Assembly: GCA_963920525.1 (NCBI GenBank)
Contig: OY986438.1
Span: 76,580,060-76,644,059, forward strand
Direction of reading: 5' to 3'
DNA length: 64,000 nt
Origin: Dichetophora obliterata
Taxonomy: Eukaryota; Arthropoda; Insecta; Diptera; Sciomyzidae
Shown here: positions 11,387 through 22,040 of the stretch, piece by piece
Layout of the letters: every line of letters begins with the position of its first letter
Position numbering within the stretch: position 1 is the first letter of the stretch
Program-made: the position numbers and the translations under genes
Notes under the pieces: generated by a model
The model's input: the letters and a program-made list of their open reading frames with translations, nothing else
What the model was told of the DNA's origin: nothing
Databases searched by the model: none

Positions 11387-12830
11387 TACGAAAATATTTA
11401 ATACATAAAATATATTTATGAAAGAAGATATGTTAAAAATATTACTTTTGTAATAAATGATAACTTTTGAATAAAAAATAGTCTCTTCTTGTTCTCTTTT
11501 TTGCAAAGAGTTCTCTTGTTTTTTCCTACGCTCAGAGGTAGATTTACTACAGTGAGTGCCCTAGACTTGAAAAATATGACGTCCTTATCGTGTTATCGTA
11601 CATGTTTATTGTGTCGTATGCGCATAGCAGCCTTCAGATCTTTGTTGGTACCTCGACAATGACTCAATTTTGATATTATTATTTTATTTTAAATACCAAA
11701 ATATTTTGAAAAGTTGTAATTTAGGTTTCAAAGTAGGGTAAGCAGTAAGTTGTTCAAAGTAGTTGTAAGTTGGGCTTTAAAAACAATTTATAGAAGAAAC
11801 TCTTTGTCACCTCAAGGACGTACGAAAAGTCTCTAAACAAATTTTTCGATTAATTCCGCGGCACAAAATAGAAAACAAATCATAAAAATTCGAAAAAAAC
11901 TTAGAGTTCTCATTTTAATAACTTCAATAAATCTTAATAAAATATTTTAAATTTTTTTCCGATTAATTATGATTTCCTTTTTGTATTCAATATGCCAGAA
12001 AATTCCACTTTAAGGATTTTAATTTTGGCACAAAACATTTCAAGATTACGTCATAACTACCCGTGGTGTTGTTTTTTTAATATTTGCATTTTTGGAAATA
12101 TTTTTATTAAAATACTCAGAATCGAAATTTTCTAAACACTTCTAGGAAAAACTTTCATAACGACCAGGTTATTCAACGTAATTGCACCATTTTTCGTTTC
12201 AATATTAGCCATAGTTTCACAAAATATTTCCATTGCACTTTATTGAAACACTGTGATATTTAGATTTAAGCGATTTTTTTAAAGAACAAGAAAAAATTAG
12301 ATTTTTTTTCGAGAATTAAGAAATTATAGCTCTGATAGTTTTTGCCTAATTTTAACGTTAAATGTATCTTTTTGCCGAACTCTTATTTTCAAATTCATAT
12401 TGCATGACTAGTAAATGCGATTTTTGTGAAAAAAGAAAACCTATTTTCCAAAAAATCAGATTTTCAACTTTAAAGTCACTTACAGCACGTTTAAATATCA
12501 ACATTTTTGTCTGAAAATCTCACATTTTACCTCAGTAAAGGAATGAAACCACGATCTGTAATTTGTAACTTTCAAAAAAATAAGATAAGAACAATTCTAA
12601 TATTTATATATATATATATAAATTTTCCGCTCGCAAAAATTTACAGAAAAAAATATTGCTGCCCCAAAAAATGTTCCGAACTAGGCTGCAGTCTACTCAG
12701 CCTAATGATAAAATCACCCCTGCCTATGCTTCTGGTAACCTTAGTTATAAGACAGTTTTACTCAAAATGTAAAAAGCAGGGCGTTTTTAGAAATCTGCGG
12801 GCGGGCGCAGAAAATATAGTTACGCCACTG
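11387..12830. other. Right portion of the hAT element, no coding signal
   Basis: About 1.4 kb of AT-rich sequence between the LINE poly(A) and the right hAT terminus. The open frame at 12507-12854 has no recognisable similarity and crosses the terminus, so it is not a gene. I see no transposase remnant. Confidence 0.6.
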
Positions 12831-12838
12831 TATCTCAC
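12831..12838. repeat. Right target-site duplication of the hAT element
   Basis: TATCTCAC directly follows the right terminus TTACGCCACTG and pairs with 4209-4216. Confidence 0.85.
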
Positions 12839-13190
12839 CTACGGTTGCGTCTGAAATGGAAAGACTGGAAAGAAAAATATTAAGATTATGTATAGATTAA
12901 GATTATGAGGCCAGAGACAAAAGGTTCTCCAATGAATTTGTGTATAGAAAAGCAAATGTAGTACCTATTATGAAGTATGCATTATCTCTAATAAATAAAT
13001 CTATAAATAACATGAGCAGTTATGAAAATGAAATTATCAATGAAATCTCTTTCTCGCAAGCAAACACTACTTGGAATGATTCTTTATATCATTCGCTGGT
13101 CGGGGTTGTCTCTGAGGATCTGGACTCAGTGCCTGATGGATCACCCATTCCTCACTACATAAAAACTATCCCAGGCCATAATCGAGGCTA
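12831..13190 (+). pseudogene. LOA/I-like LINE ORF2, C-terminal end after the hAT insertion
   Basis: The frame resumes with SPTVASEMERLERKILRLC, the segment that follows the thumb in LOA/I ORF2 proteins. One stop occurs at about 12893, then an open stretch (12940-13191) ends with DSVPDGSPIPHYIKTIPGHN and a TAA. This matches the C-terminus expected after the sequence cut at 4216. 13191-13380 is 3' untranslated with A-rich runs. Confidence 0.7.
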
Positions 13191-13380
13191 ATTAAATACT
13201 AAAATCCTTTTTTATTTCCTATGGAGGGCAAAACCTACTTATCTTCACTTGTTTATTTTTTTTAACATTATATATTATTAATATATGCCTTATTATTGTT
13301 AATTTTGTATATTAGAGAAAAGTATTGTTAAGAAAAAAAAAAGAAAAGTTTTGAAAAAAACCAATTAAAAAAAAAAATTG

Positions 13381-14450
13381 AGACCTCTTGTTAACAAACA
13401 GATATAATTTTAAATATGCAATGTGATACTGCCTTATCTCTTCTTTAATAAGGATTGTGTAACATTCTTATTAAAGAATGCATAATTTAATTTTATCAAA
13501 AAAAAAAAAAAAATCTCGATTGATCTATTAAGCAATATACTTAATGTATTTAATAATATTGCAATTGTAACTTAGCTGCAAGCATTAATTGCTAAAAATT
13601 TTGTACATCTTTATGTATACTCGTTTGTAAAACTAAGACAGTGAAAATCTGTGATACTTCTTGTTATCTCATTATACACTAGGTTTGTAATATGTAAATA
13701 GTATTTTCAGTGCATGTATTTGTTTCACCATGTACATGCTGTCGTTGTCTCTTTCAATTGTATTATATTTGTTAAGTTTTTGTAAAGTTATGACAAACGT
13801 CAGAAGAGAAAGTTAAAATGCTTCTAGAGCAGGAGCAAAATTATCATTAATTTTATTCTAGCCAAGTGGCAGTCGATTTATTAATTATTAATTATGTGAA
13901 AGTATTTTCGGGCCATACAATAACAGCCGTTAAGATATTAAATAAGAAACAGTTTATAATTGCTATATAATATCGTTTGTTTAAAGACTCAATAAAGTAC
14001 ATAATACATACATCAGCTAACAAAATTGAAAAGAAATGTCAGCTGTCACATTTGAAAAGAAAATGGCAGCTGTCAGTTTCAAAAAATATGTCAGCTGTCA
14101 AATTTATCCCGGCTTTCAATTTTACGGCCTACAAGTGCGGTTTGGTGACATCAGATATCGTTCACACTGGGGTATTCACGATGTTGCGTATTTGACATTA
14201 CCTTATGTATTTTGAAACAAAATGCAAGATATTATCGAAGGTTTGTTCACGATAAGTGGTAAAGATTAAAATGTTGTACCAGAATTATAGGTTACAAACC
14301 GTCAAACTCATTAAAAAATCCTTGTAAAAGAATTGCAATTAATTTTTTTTTATAAACACTTATTATATAACACTATAAACAATATTAATTATATATAGCA
14401 AAATTACGACTTTCTGTTTTAGGTGGCTAGTTTCACGAATTTTCACTCTA
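13381..14450. other. Intergenic stretch with short repeats
   Basis: No gene recognised. It holds a small hairpin around CTTTAATAAGGA/TTCTTATTAAAG (13440-13490), an A15 run near 13500, and three TGTCAGCTGTC units at 14035-14106 like those at 1005-1145. At 14172 GGTATTCACGAT resembles the MITE end found at 9850, probably a decayed relative. Confidence 0.5.
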
Positions 14451-14822
14451 AGGCTATGTGTCAATCGGAAACTTTTCAGTCGGATGACCAAATTTTGACA
14501 GTTGGTAGAGCAATTTTTGGCATTTGTGAGGTGAATATAATGAATATAATAATAAACAATCGAAAGCGAATTTTTTGACACACTCAAAAATAAAGAAAAA
14601 AAAACAACACATCAATTTCCGCGACTTATTTAATTCGAGTGCTTGTACTTGGAACTTAATTCGTAAACTTGTAATATTGTAAACTTAAAAAACGTAAAAT
14701 GTAACAAAATAATAAAAATAAAAAACTTAAGGGCTTGAGTTTGTGTTTGCGTGTGTATGTGCCAACGATCTCCCGTTAAATCAGCAAGTCCAGCAAAGTT
14801 AAATTGGCTTTCTTTGCTGGCG

Positions 14823-15000
14823 AACGTCCTCCAAGTGCCACCACCAGAAGCACAAGCAATTACAGTGCAAAATTTCTTGCTAGCTAACATCCTCCAAGTG
14901 CCACCACCAGCGGCACAAGCAAGAGCAGTGCAAAATTTCTTGCTAGCCAACATCCTCCAAGTGCCATCACCAGCAGCGCAAGCAAACGAAGCGCTTTCAA
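14823..15000. repeat. Tandem repeat, about 63-bp unit, nearly 3 copies
   Basis: Units share CATCCTCCAAGTGCCA, ACAAGCAA and GTGCAAAATTTCTTGCTAGC. Length divisible by three keeps frames open on both strands (14751-15026 and 14630-14953), but no protein similarity is seen. One unit has its inverse partner at about 17925-17970 on the other side of the inserted element. Confidence 0.7.
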
Positions 15001-15502
15001 TTTATTTAATTCACGCCGGAGTATAATGGCAGAAATTTGACTCTGCGCTTGAGACATGCTGAAATAGTGCTTCTGAAATATTGGAGAGTTGACCAGAGGG
15101 CAGATTCTGAAAAACGCTAAAGCTAAATCTCCATCGCTAAAGCTAAATTTATAGTTTTTAGCGATATTGCAATTCTGAAAAACTGCATCGCCTATTTTTA
15201 TGCTAAAAATTTAGAGACTGAACGAGCTTTTAACGAAGAATAAAATTAAAGCTGTCATTGCTAAATTTTTAGCGATTGCTGCAATTCTAAACTTTTTTAG
15301 CGATTTACAGAAATTCTAATTTTATTTTTAGCTATAATTTTGGAGTTCAATATTTTGTTGCCGATTTAAATCGTAATTTTTGATATATTTATTAAGAAAA
15401 ATTAATGCTTAGTCTCTTTTGAATGTTTTCAAAGAAAAATATACCAATTTAAAGCACTTTTCCGAAAACTTGCTGTTTGTATTTATCAGTTGTATTAATA
15501 TA

Positions 15503-15768
15503 AGGGTACTCACGTTTCAGTGCACTTGCCTGTGCAGTTGAGGACTTGTGCAGTTGTACAGTTAGGTTTTCGTGAACAAACCACTACCACTTTTTCCAAG
15601 CTGTCAAATTTTTCATTGCAGTACACTTGCACAACTGCTCAAATCTTCAAGTTTTAGGCTGCAGTAGAAAATCACTTGTGCTGATTTTTGACGCACGAGT
15701 ATTTTGATTTTGTAAAGTGCACAAGTCCTCAACTGCACTGGCAAGTTCACTGAATCGTGAATACCCCT
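15503..15768. mobile_element. Nested MITE, second copy
   Basis: AGGGTACTCACG to CGTGAATACCCCT, matching 9850-10115 in reverse. The open frame at 15613-15807 lies within it and is not a gene. Confidence 0.7.
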
Positions 15769-15888
15769 ATTGTTATCATATAACATGCTTTTAGAAAATG
15801 GTTTCATCTCTTAAAACTTTATAACAATTTATTAAATGAATTGGTAATGAAATAAGCTTTAATTGCTGTGACACACTCTTATGTGATA

Positions 15889-16013
15889 ATTCTGTATTAC
15901 GAAGAAGCACACCAACGATAAGAAAGACACTTGAAACAAAACAATTCTATATGGAAGAAAGTATTGCTTCTCGTGTCTTTCTTATCATTGGTGTGCTTCT
16001 TCGTTATACAGAA
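15889..16013. repeat. Long hairpin, second copy
   Basis: Arms with GCACACCAACGATAAGAAAG and its inverse CTTTCTTATCATTGGTGTGC; better conserved pairing here than in the copy at 9599-9727. Confidence 0.65.
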
Positions 16014-18419
16014 TAATGCAGTTAGTTTGCAATTTGGTCATTAATTGACAAGAAATTTTGCACGTAATTTTTAATATGTAAAATGTACTCTGAGTGCAAA
16101 ATTTTGTCGAATTGAATGAATCCTAAGCCTCCAATAAGCCACGACTGTTTTGGTATTTAAAGTTGAACCAGTCAAAATAAATCCTTACTAGTTTTTATGT
16201 AAATTTATTCTATGATAAAACGAGAATATTTAATGAAAAATCATAAAGTACTCGTGTAAATATACTTAAAAAATTAATCACAAATTTTTAAGTATATTAA
16301 CATAAGTGCATTTAAATTTTTTCAAATAACTGAAAGTTTTTATATTGTTTTATTTATTAAGATATTGGTGCAGTTAGTAAACCATTTTAAAAATAAGAAA
16401 CAAGCTTTTTAATTATTATATTAATTTAATTAAGGTTCGAAAGAAACTTTAAAAAGTTTTCGAAAACTTTTCACTCGGATGATGAATTTTTGACAGTCGG
16501 AAGTAGAATTTTTGATATCAGTGAGGTGAGTTTTATTGTTAAAAATGCATGTAGCCCCGGGGACTATTAGAAATTTTGACAACCGGCACAAGAATTTTTG
16601 AGTGAAGCAAAAGGGTTGTGCTTTACCCTTACAAAAATGTTAGTATCAGTGTTTTGCTGTGTATTTTTTCTGAAAAAAGCAGTTTTATTTATGTTTCCGT
16701 ATAAAAAAAGGATTGTGCTTTGCTTTTAAAATTTAGAAAATATTTATTATTAGGCTAAAAATAAAGGCTTGAGGAGCAATTAAAAAGCATGGAGTCTAAA
16801 GACTTCAGACGTCTTTAATTTATTTTAGTGTCAATAAAAATTACTACAATTCTTTTTCAAGATTTTTAAAAACTAGGCCTGAGGAGCTAAAGGGCTTAAA
16901 ATAAATATTTATGTTAAATTTGGAAGTTCATTACTTCTGATATACGCAATGTATTAAGTTTTTGTTTACTGCATTCAACTTGCAAAACTAATGCATTGAA
17001 TATACTTTTTGAATATTTATAAATATGGCCGATAAAGAGTTAATACGTGTTCAAGGATGTTCTATGGTTAGTTGATTGATCGACTGAGTATAAGTCAATA
17101 TTTTCTTTCGTATTACAATCGATTCACCTCAAACTTTGGCAGTAAGTGTATTTCAAGTAAGGCAACCTTTAGGTGTAGTGCAATTTTTATCCTCGCGCAT
17201 AGTTTAGGTTAAGGATTTTGAGATCCAGTTGACAAGGAAACTTTAACACTGATACTTTTTTTACTTCAGTATATTTAATAAGTGGAGTAAAATCTAAACA
17301 TATAATTTAAAAACATGTTTTCAATTTATTCCATCTCTAAGCTAATTAGATTAAATACATACAACAAAATAATCATGAATAAAAATTGTTATTTTTTTAC
17401 AAATTTTTATTGTATACACAAGTTTTGGTTTTATAAGTTATTTTACTTAAAACAGTTTCATTCCTTGCAGCTCATAATATCATTTTGAATACAAAAATAA
17501 GTATTAGAAAAAGTGGCAGTCAAATGCGTCTTAAAAAACTCGTTCATTCGCTGAGAAGACGTCAAAATTTCTGGGTAACATTTTCATGTTTCATTTGGCA
17601 CAGCAAAAAAAGACAATTTAAATACAACAGATAGAAATTTTTTTCAACTCAACATTTTCTTTCCTACAGAACTAATAGTGAAAAGTTTCTAAATGGCACA
17701 CAGCCATAGCCAAATAAATTTTTTGACGCAAGAATCGCTTAAACAACGCTTCCTGTGGCGAGTAGTAGAAGCAACATTTTAAGCTAGGCGATTTGAAACT
17801 CAGAATCGCATTTTAGCGAAATTGCTAATGAATTGAACGAAGTGTTTTTTAGCATTTAAGCGATAGAGATTTAGCTTTAGCTAGGCTATTTTCAGAATCC
17901 GGCCTCAGTTAATTGAATTGTACTGCACTTGCTGGTGCTGCTCGTACTTGGAGGACGTTCGCCAGCAAAGAAAGCCAATTTAACTTTGTTGCACTTACTG
18001 ATGCACCGGGAGATCGTTGGCCCACACACATGTACACACAAACACAAGCACTTTCGTTATTTTTTTTAAGTTTTTTAAATTTACAATATTACAAGTTTAC
18101 GAAATAAGTTGCAAGTACAAGCACTCGAATTAAATATGTTGCAAATTAAATAAAATGCAAATTAAATAAAATATTTGCGCTAAAACACAACCAAAATGTG
18201 AAACGTCAAAATTTGTAACTGTCAAAATTTCATCGTCCATTTGACACAGCAAAAAAGACAAATTTATTTCAACACACACAAAATTTATTCAGCTTGATAT
18301 TTTCTATCCTACCACGACTGAAAAGTTTCCTTTTGGCACACAGCCTAAATAAATAAATAAATACAAAACTAGTGAAAGTGGTCTACAAAAGTGATTTGTA
18401 GACCACCAAATATCAAATT

Positions 18420-18739
18420 TAATTATGATTCAGTTTCACTTTCACTCGGCAGAATTCAATGACAAACTCTTCAGTTGAAGATCCGCCTGACATTTCTCTC
18501 AGGATACGTTGAGCTTCATCGTACATCTAAATATTATTGTGTTTTATTTTTGAAATAACTTTGCTCCACGTTTGCTTTGGCGTTGATGTTTTATCCCCTA
18601 GCAATGCATATTTTTTTTTAAATGCTTGATGATCGGCCAATAAAGCATGTTTCCACGCACCTTCATTTTTGGGACTACTCATAGTGCAGAATTGCCTTTG
18701 GGGCAGATTTTGTTTCAATAAAAGCAAACAGCTTGCCAC
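18420..18739 (-). CDS. Unrecognised small coding-like fragment
   Basis: A minus-strand frame (MSSPKNEGAWKHALLADHQ... to 18527) is followed, after TAG, by MYDEAQRILREMSG and STEEFVIEFCRVKVK down to about 18420. The TTTAG just before ATGTACGATGAAGC could be a splice acceptor, in which case these would be two exons. Composition looks protein-like (charged, helical), but I recognise no family. It lies outside the neighbouring TIR element. It may be a TE gene remnant or chance. Confidence 0.3.
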
Positions 18740-18911
18740 TTTTATGTATTAAATTTAAAATTACAAGTAGCGCAAACAGCAAACGAAGAAAAAAGCTTCA
18801 AGACAAAATCTGTTTAATGGTACGGCTACTCGTCGTTTTGAACTAAGTTGTTGCTAATTTCGCACTTCAAGCTAAGTGCATAAATAAATAAAAATCTTCG
18901 TTTCGATAAGC

Positions 18912-19060
18912 AGCGACATGGCTCAATAGGTATAGCGGTGGACTACAAATTGGGGATGCAAGTGATCGAATCCCAACGAAGGGAATTATGGGAATTACTT
19001 TTTGTTTATTCCAGAAAATAGCAAAGGAAAAGCGATAAGCCTGAACTGCTACATCACACA
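18912..19060 (+). repeat. tRNA-like sequence, probable SINE head or tRNA pseudogene
   Basis: TGGCTCAATAGG (18919-18930) fits the RNA polymerase III A box and GATCGAATCCC (18964-18974) the B box, 33 bases apart, as in tRNAs and tRNA-derived SINEs. The D arm can be drawn, but anticodon and acceptor stems do not pair well, so a functional tRNA is unlikely. Downstream sequence to about 19060 has no gene. Confidence 0.45.
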
Positions 19061-19334
19061 AATGTCAAAATAAAAGCTAATGCTTATAAAATCCAGCATG
19101 AACCTATTTCGAAAAAGCATGTTCGAATATGCAAAAAGCAGTTTTTTTATGAACATGAATATGGTATAAATTTAGACTAGATTGTAAAATGTGACGCTAT
19201 GTTACTTAAAAGTAATTACTGTCCCTTGTAGACGCAGTGTTGGAGCTTCTTAGTCCCTCGCAACACACGGCAATTCTCGAGGACTAATAGCCTTCGCCGC
19301 AACCAGTTTGGGACAATTCGCCGCATGAGGGTTT

Positions 19335-19629
19335 TGATTATTCCCGACGGAACTTACTTTATTAAAAACACTACTGCTTTAAGACGGAAAAAAAGAACGA
19401 ACATTGAAACCTTTCGACGAAAATCAAAAAGACGGTGGTTAGTTTGCGCTTACAAAAAGACGACTGACTTTTATTTGGCTGAGGCCGAACTTCAAAAAAT
19501 TAATTCTAAATCTTATTTACATAAGAGAAAGAGTGAGAGGCACTCCCACAAAAAAATAAAACAATTAAACTCAGCCGCTGTACAGAAGGTACAGGGCTGA
19601 TCAAAAGTACGTTTATACATTTGTAAACA
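19335..19629 (-). repeat. 3' LTR of the BEL/Pao element
   Basis: On the minus strand it starts TGTTTACAAATG at 19629 and ends AATAATCAAA at 19335. The GGGCGGCA just before it (19630-19640) is the likely plus-strand primer tract. The plus-strand open frame at 19325-19600 is incidental to the LTR. Confidence 0.8.
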
Positions 19630-19654
19630 TGCCGCCCGGCTTGCATTACTGCAA

Positions 19655-20839
19655 CTACCAGACTCCTTGTCCGGTCAACACCCACCCGTAGATGGAGCTT
19701 TGGGCAAACGGCACGCCTACGGTTGCCGGCAGGCTACCAGGCTGTATGATCCGGGAGTACACGTCGATACCCAGACGCAAGTAGACGGGCGATGCGCAGT
19801 AGAAGAGCGGATCAACTAAGTTTATAATATAAAAACTCTGCTGAATCCGCTCGTCCAGATCTCTTAATGGAGTGACGATCCTCAACCGCCGCTCGACCCT
19901 AGCTGTCGTCTCAACTCGTTGATTGGCACCGTACTGTTCACATAGAACCAAGGTGGATATTTCGTAGCCATCAACACGATGGCGATAAGCCTCTGCGGAA
20001 GACAGGCATCTAATATGGCTCTTTCCGACACAGACATCCTTCTGGAGACCATATGCACCATAACAGTGGGGAGCGAGCTGTTGGAAGGGCGCTACTGGTG
20101 GCCGTTCATGTGACGATCGCTTCGGGAAGGAGTCCCTAGCCGAAGACGCAAGTGGTGCTGTCGGCTGCGATCGTGCTTGAGTCGAAGACCGCTTCGGGAA
20201 ACGGTCCCTAGTCACAGACGCTATTGGTGCATCCGACTGCGGTCTTATAGAGGAGGAAGACCACTTCGGGAAAGAGTCCCTAGACAATGACGCTGGTTGG
20301 TCAATCGTCTGTGGTCGCTTGGCTCTAGAACGCTTGACGCGAGGTCTGCGAGAATGCTATCTACCGGTTCACACTCGTGAACGCGAATGCAACAGGCTGT
20401 GATGGTCGTCTCCACAATGACGACACCGATGAGAGCTGCGGCATTCCTTCCGCATATGTGACGCTGAGAGGCAGTTTGAGCAGTAGAAATGCATCAGTAC
20501 TGCTCTCAACCGCTCCTCCAGATTAATTGCCAGAAACTTGGCACACACCGACAAGTTATGCTCCAACGAGCATACACGGCATATCGGTGGCAACTAGGAG
20601 CGGTCGTGCTCAACAACGCATACTACGTTCTGCGGAGTGCTCTTGGCTGCACATTACACCGGTTCAACCACCGGTGGAGCGATAGCGATGGCTTCTTCTG
20701 GCTCGACATCGATGGAAGTGCTAGGACTCAGGACAGGTGTGCGCTCACGCACAGTCTCAACTTTGCTGGCAACCATCTCCGTGTCGGTTTGAAGCAAGAG
20801 ATCTTCGAAAAGTGCAGCAGTGATCTCTTCAGCAGACAT
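19655..20839 (-). pseudogene. BEL env-position ORF: zinc knuckles plus BEL-type peptidase-like domain
   Basis: Starts at ATG 20839 (MSAEEITAALFEDLLLQ), 66 bases beyond the integrase stop and two bases past a strong splice-acceptor pattern. After a break near 20655 come gag-type knuckles: CRVCSLEHNLSVCAKF, LEERLRAVLMHFYCSNC, CRHCGDDHHSLLH. Then repeats of the kind DSFPKxSS, and after another break a BEL peptidase-associated segment ending LGIDVYS and SSIYGWVLTGQGVW with a stop at 19655. The end falls exactly where BEL polyproteins would continue into reverse transcriptase, so this is a short gag/peptidase-like protein, not a truncated polyprotein. Position corresponds to env of other elements; function unknown. 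Confidence 0.65.
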
Positions 20840-20840
20840 T

Positions 20841-20870
20841 CTGAAAAGAAAAGTAAAAAACAAAAACCAC
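20841..20870 (-). promoter_or_regulatory. Likely splice acceptor before the BEL env-position ORF
   Basis: A T-rich tract followed by CTTTTCAG precedes AATGTCTGCTG on the minus strand. It suggests a spliced subgenomic mRNA, as used for env in related retroelements. Candidate donors (AGAAGGTGAG) lie in the leader at about 35854 and 35880. Confidence 0.45.
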
Positions 20871-20907
20871 AAAAACAAGGAAGTATTTAAAGAAAACATC
20901 ATTGGTG

Positions 20908-22040
20908 CTACGTGGTTGGAAGCGCGATGAGCCTAACTATGGGCCGCGTTATGCAACCTCTCTCGGTTCGAATGTCAGCAACCCGAATTCGTTTATTACT
21001 CCCCTGATAAATGACTCTGCCTAATCGCCACTCATTCGCCGGCAGATTATCCTCTCTGACAACAACAAGGTTGTCGACAGAGAAGTCTGTCTGAGGAGTC
21101 TTCCACTTAACTCGGTTATGCATTTCCTTAAGGTACTCATTTTTCCATCTGTTACAAAAGTGTTGATGCATAGCCCTGACTTGTTGCCATCGATTGACAA
21201 TAGTCAAGGGCTGATCAGCTATCTCTGGTTCGGCGGGGGCTAGCAGTGGACCATCGATCAGGAAGTGACCAGGAGTAAGAGATTGAAGACCGCCAGGATC
21301 CTCAGACATAGCGGTAAGTGGCCGCGAGTTAAGGCACGATTCGACTCTATTTAGCAAAGTTGTAAATTCTTCAAACGTGTATTTCATATTTACGGCAATC
21401 TTTTTTAAATGTGTTTTGAAACTCTTGACTCCAGCTTCCAACAGGCCACCCATGTGGGGAGCACCAGCTGGAATAAAGTGCCAAGCAAGGTTTTGGCATG
21501 CGTGTTGGACAAGAGTTGCTTCACGAGAAGCCTTCATAAATGTTTTAAAATCCTTTTTCAAAATGTTGGAGGCGCCAACAAAATTGGTTCCGTTATCGGA
21601 ATATATATTTGCTAGGCAGCCGCGTTGGACGACGAATCGCGAGAGCGCTGCTAAAAAAGTAACGGTTGATAAATCACTTGTGGCTTTCAAATGAACTTTT
21701 TTAGTTGAAAATTAAACAAATAGGCACACATAGCCCTTGCTTATTTAACAAGATCTGCCAATGTAGCTCTTTATGTCGAAGGGGCCGGCGAAATCAACGC
21801 CAGCCGATGCAAATTGTCGAGCTATTATTTTTCTTTCTGGTGGAAGGGCCGCCATGATTTGTGTCTTTAACTGTTTTTTATAAATAGCACAAGTTTTGCA
21901 GCTATATATGGTGGTCTTAATCAAGTTTCTAGCACGGGAAATCCAATATTGCGTTCGGATCAAATGAAGCATTAGTTGATTTCCACCATGAAGTGAGATC
22001 TCATGGATGAACCGTACTAAAAGGCGAGAAAAAATGCAAT
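20908..22040 (-). pseudogene. BEL/Pao integrase
   Basis: From about 22040: LLVRFIHEI and HGGNQL (HH of the zinc-binding domain), ISRARNLIKTTI, CKTCAIY (CC), FASAGVDFAGPFDI (first catalytic D), then a frame change near 21720 into a 260-codon frame with YSDNGTNFVG (second D) and PHMGGLLEAGVKS (E). The C-terminal domain follows: NRWKNEYLKEMHNRVKW, VVVREDNLP, WRLGRV, ADIRTERGCITRPIVRLI, stop at 20908. The core is intact; it would join element cDNA to host DNA. Followed directly by the env-position ORF rather than an LTR. Confidence 0.85.

Larger units (their letters stand above)
4217..12830. mobile_element. hAT-superfamily DNA transposon, non-autonomous, carrying a nested LINE
   Basis: The ends are inverted copies of CAGTGGCGTAA (4217-4227 and 12820-12830), a terminal motif typical of hAT elements. 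They are flanked by GATCTCAC (4209-4216) and TATCTCAC (12831-12838), an 8-bp target duplication with one mismatch; 8 bp is the hAT hallmark. Removing the insertion restores the LINE ORF2 frame across the junction (WFSIS to SPTVASEME). Without the CR1-like LINE only about 75 bases on the left and 1.4 kb on the right are hAT sequence. I find no transposase there, so this copy depended on another element. Confidence 0.85.
1147..13380 (+). mobile_element. LOA/I-like non-LTR retrotransposon, split by a hAT element
   Basis: A LINE lacking the 5' half of ORF1 but otherwise ordered ORF1 zinc knuckles, endonuclease, reverse transcriptase, C-terminal domain. The reading frame breaks at 4216 inside the C-terminal region and resumes exactly at 12831 after the inserted hAT element, so both parts belong to one insertion. 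ORF1 ends and ORF2 starts in a TAATG overlap at 1658-1662, as in many I/LOA elements. A-rich tracts at 13330-13380 are the probable 3' end. Stops and frameshifts are frequent, so the copy is dead. Confidence 0.75.
15096..17906. mobile_element. 2.81-kb non-autonomous TIR element, copy 2 (inverted relative to copy 1)
   Basis: Begins GAGGGCAGATTCTGAAAA and ends TTTTCAGAATCCGGCCTC. The whole length is the reverse complement of 7710-10553 with scattered substitutions and small indels, including the nested MITE, the hairpin and the GGCTGTGTGCCA block. No coding signal. The left flank AGTTGACC and right flank AGTTAATT are similar (5 of 8), a possible eroded 8-bp duplication that I do not consider proven. 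Confidence 0.75.
14451..18346. mobile_element. 3.9-kb TIR element holding the second 2.8-kb element
   Basis: The left end AGGCTATGTGTCAATCGGAA and the right end (reverse complement AGGCTGTGTGCCAAAAGGAA) share AACTTTTCAGT further in. Inverted similarity continues for several hundred bases, including a region rich in GTACAAGCACTCG (right) and its inverse (left, about 14635), up to the borders of the inserted 2.8-kb element. Removing that insertion leaves about 1.1 kb with a small tandem repeat and no transposase: a non-autonomous element. The flank does not reveal a clear target duplication. Confidence 0.65.

Noticed and set aside
14630..15026. Open frames on both strands with repetitive peptides
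   Set aside because: Caused by a 63-bp tandem repeat whose length is a multiple of three; no protein similarity.
18912..18985. A functional tRNA gene
   Set aside because: Internal promoter boxes are good, but the anticodon and acceptor stems do not pair.
19325..19600. 91-codon basic ORF
   Set aside because: It lies within the 3' LTR of the BEL element on the opposite strand, and the 5' LTR copy at 36103 does not keep the frame open.
20489..20890. 133-codon plus-strand ORF
   Set aside because: Antisense shadow of the zinc-knuckle ORF, whose cysteine pattern is clear on the minus strand.
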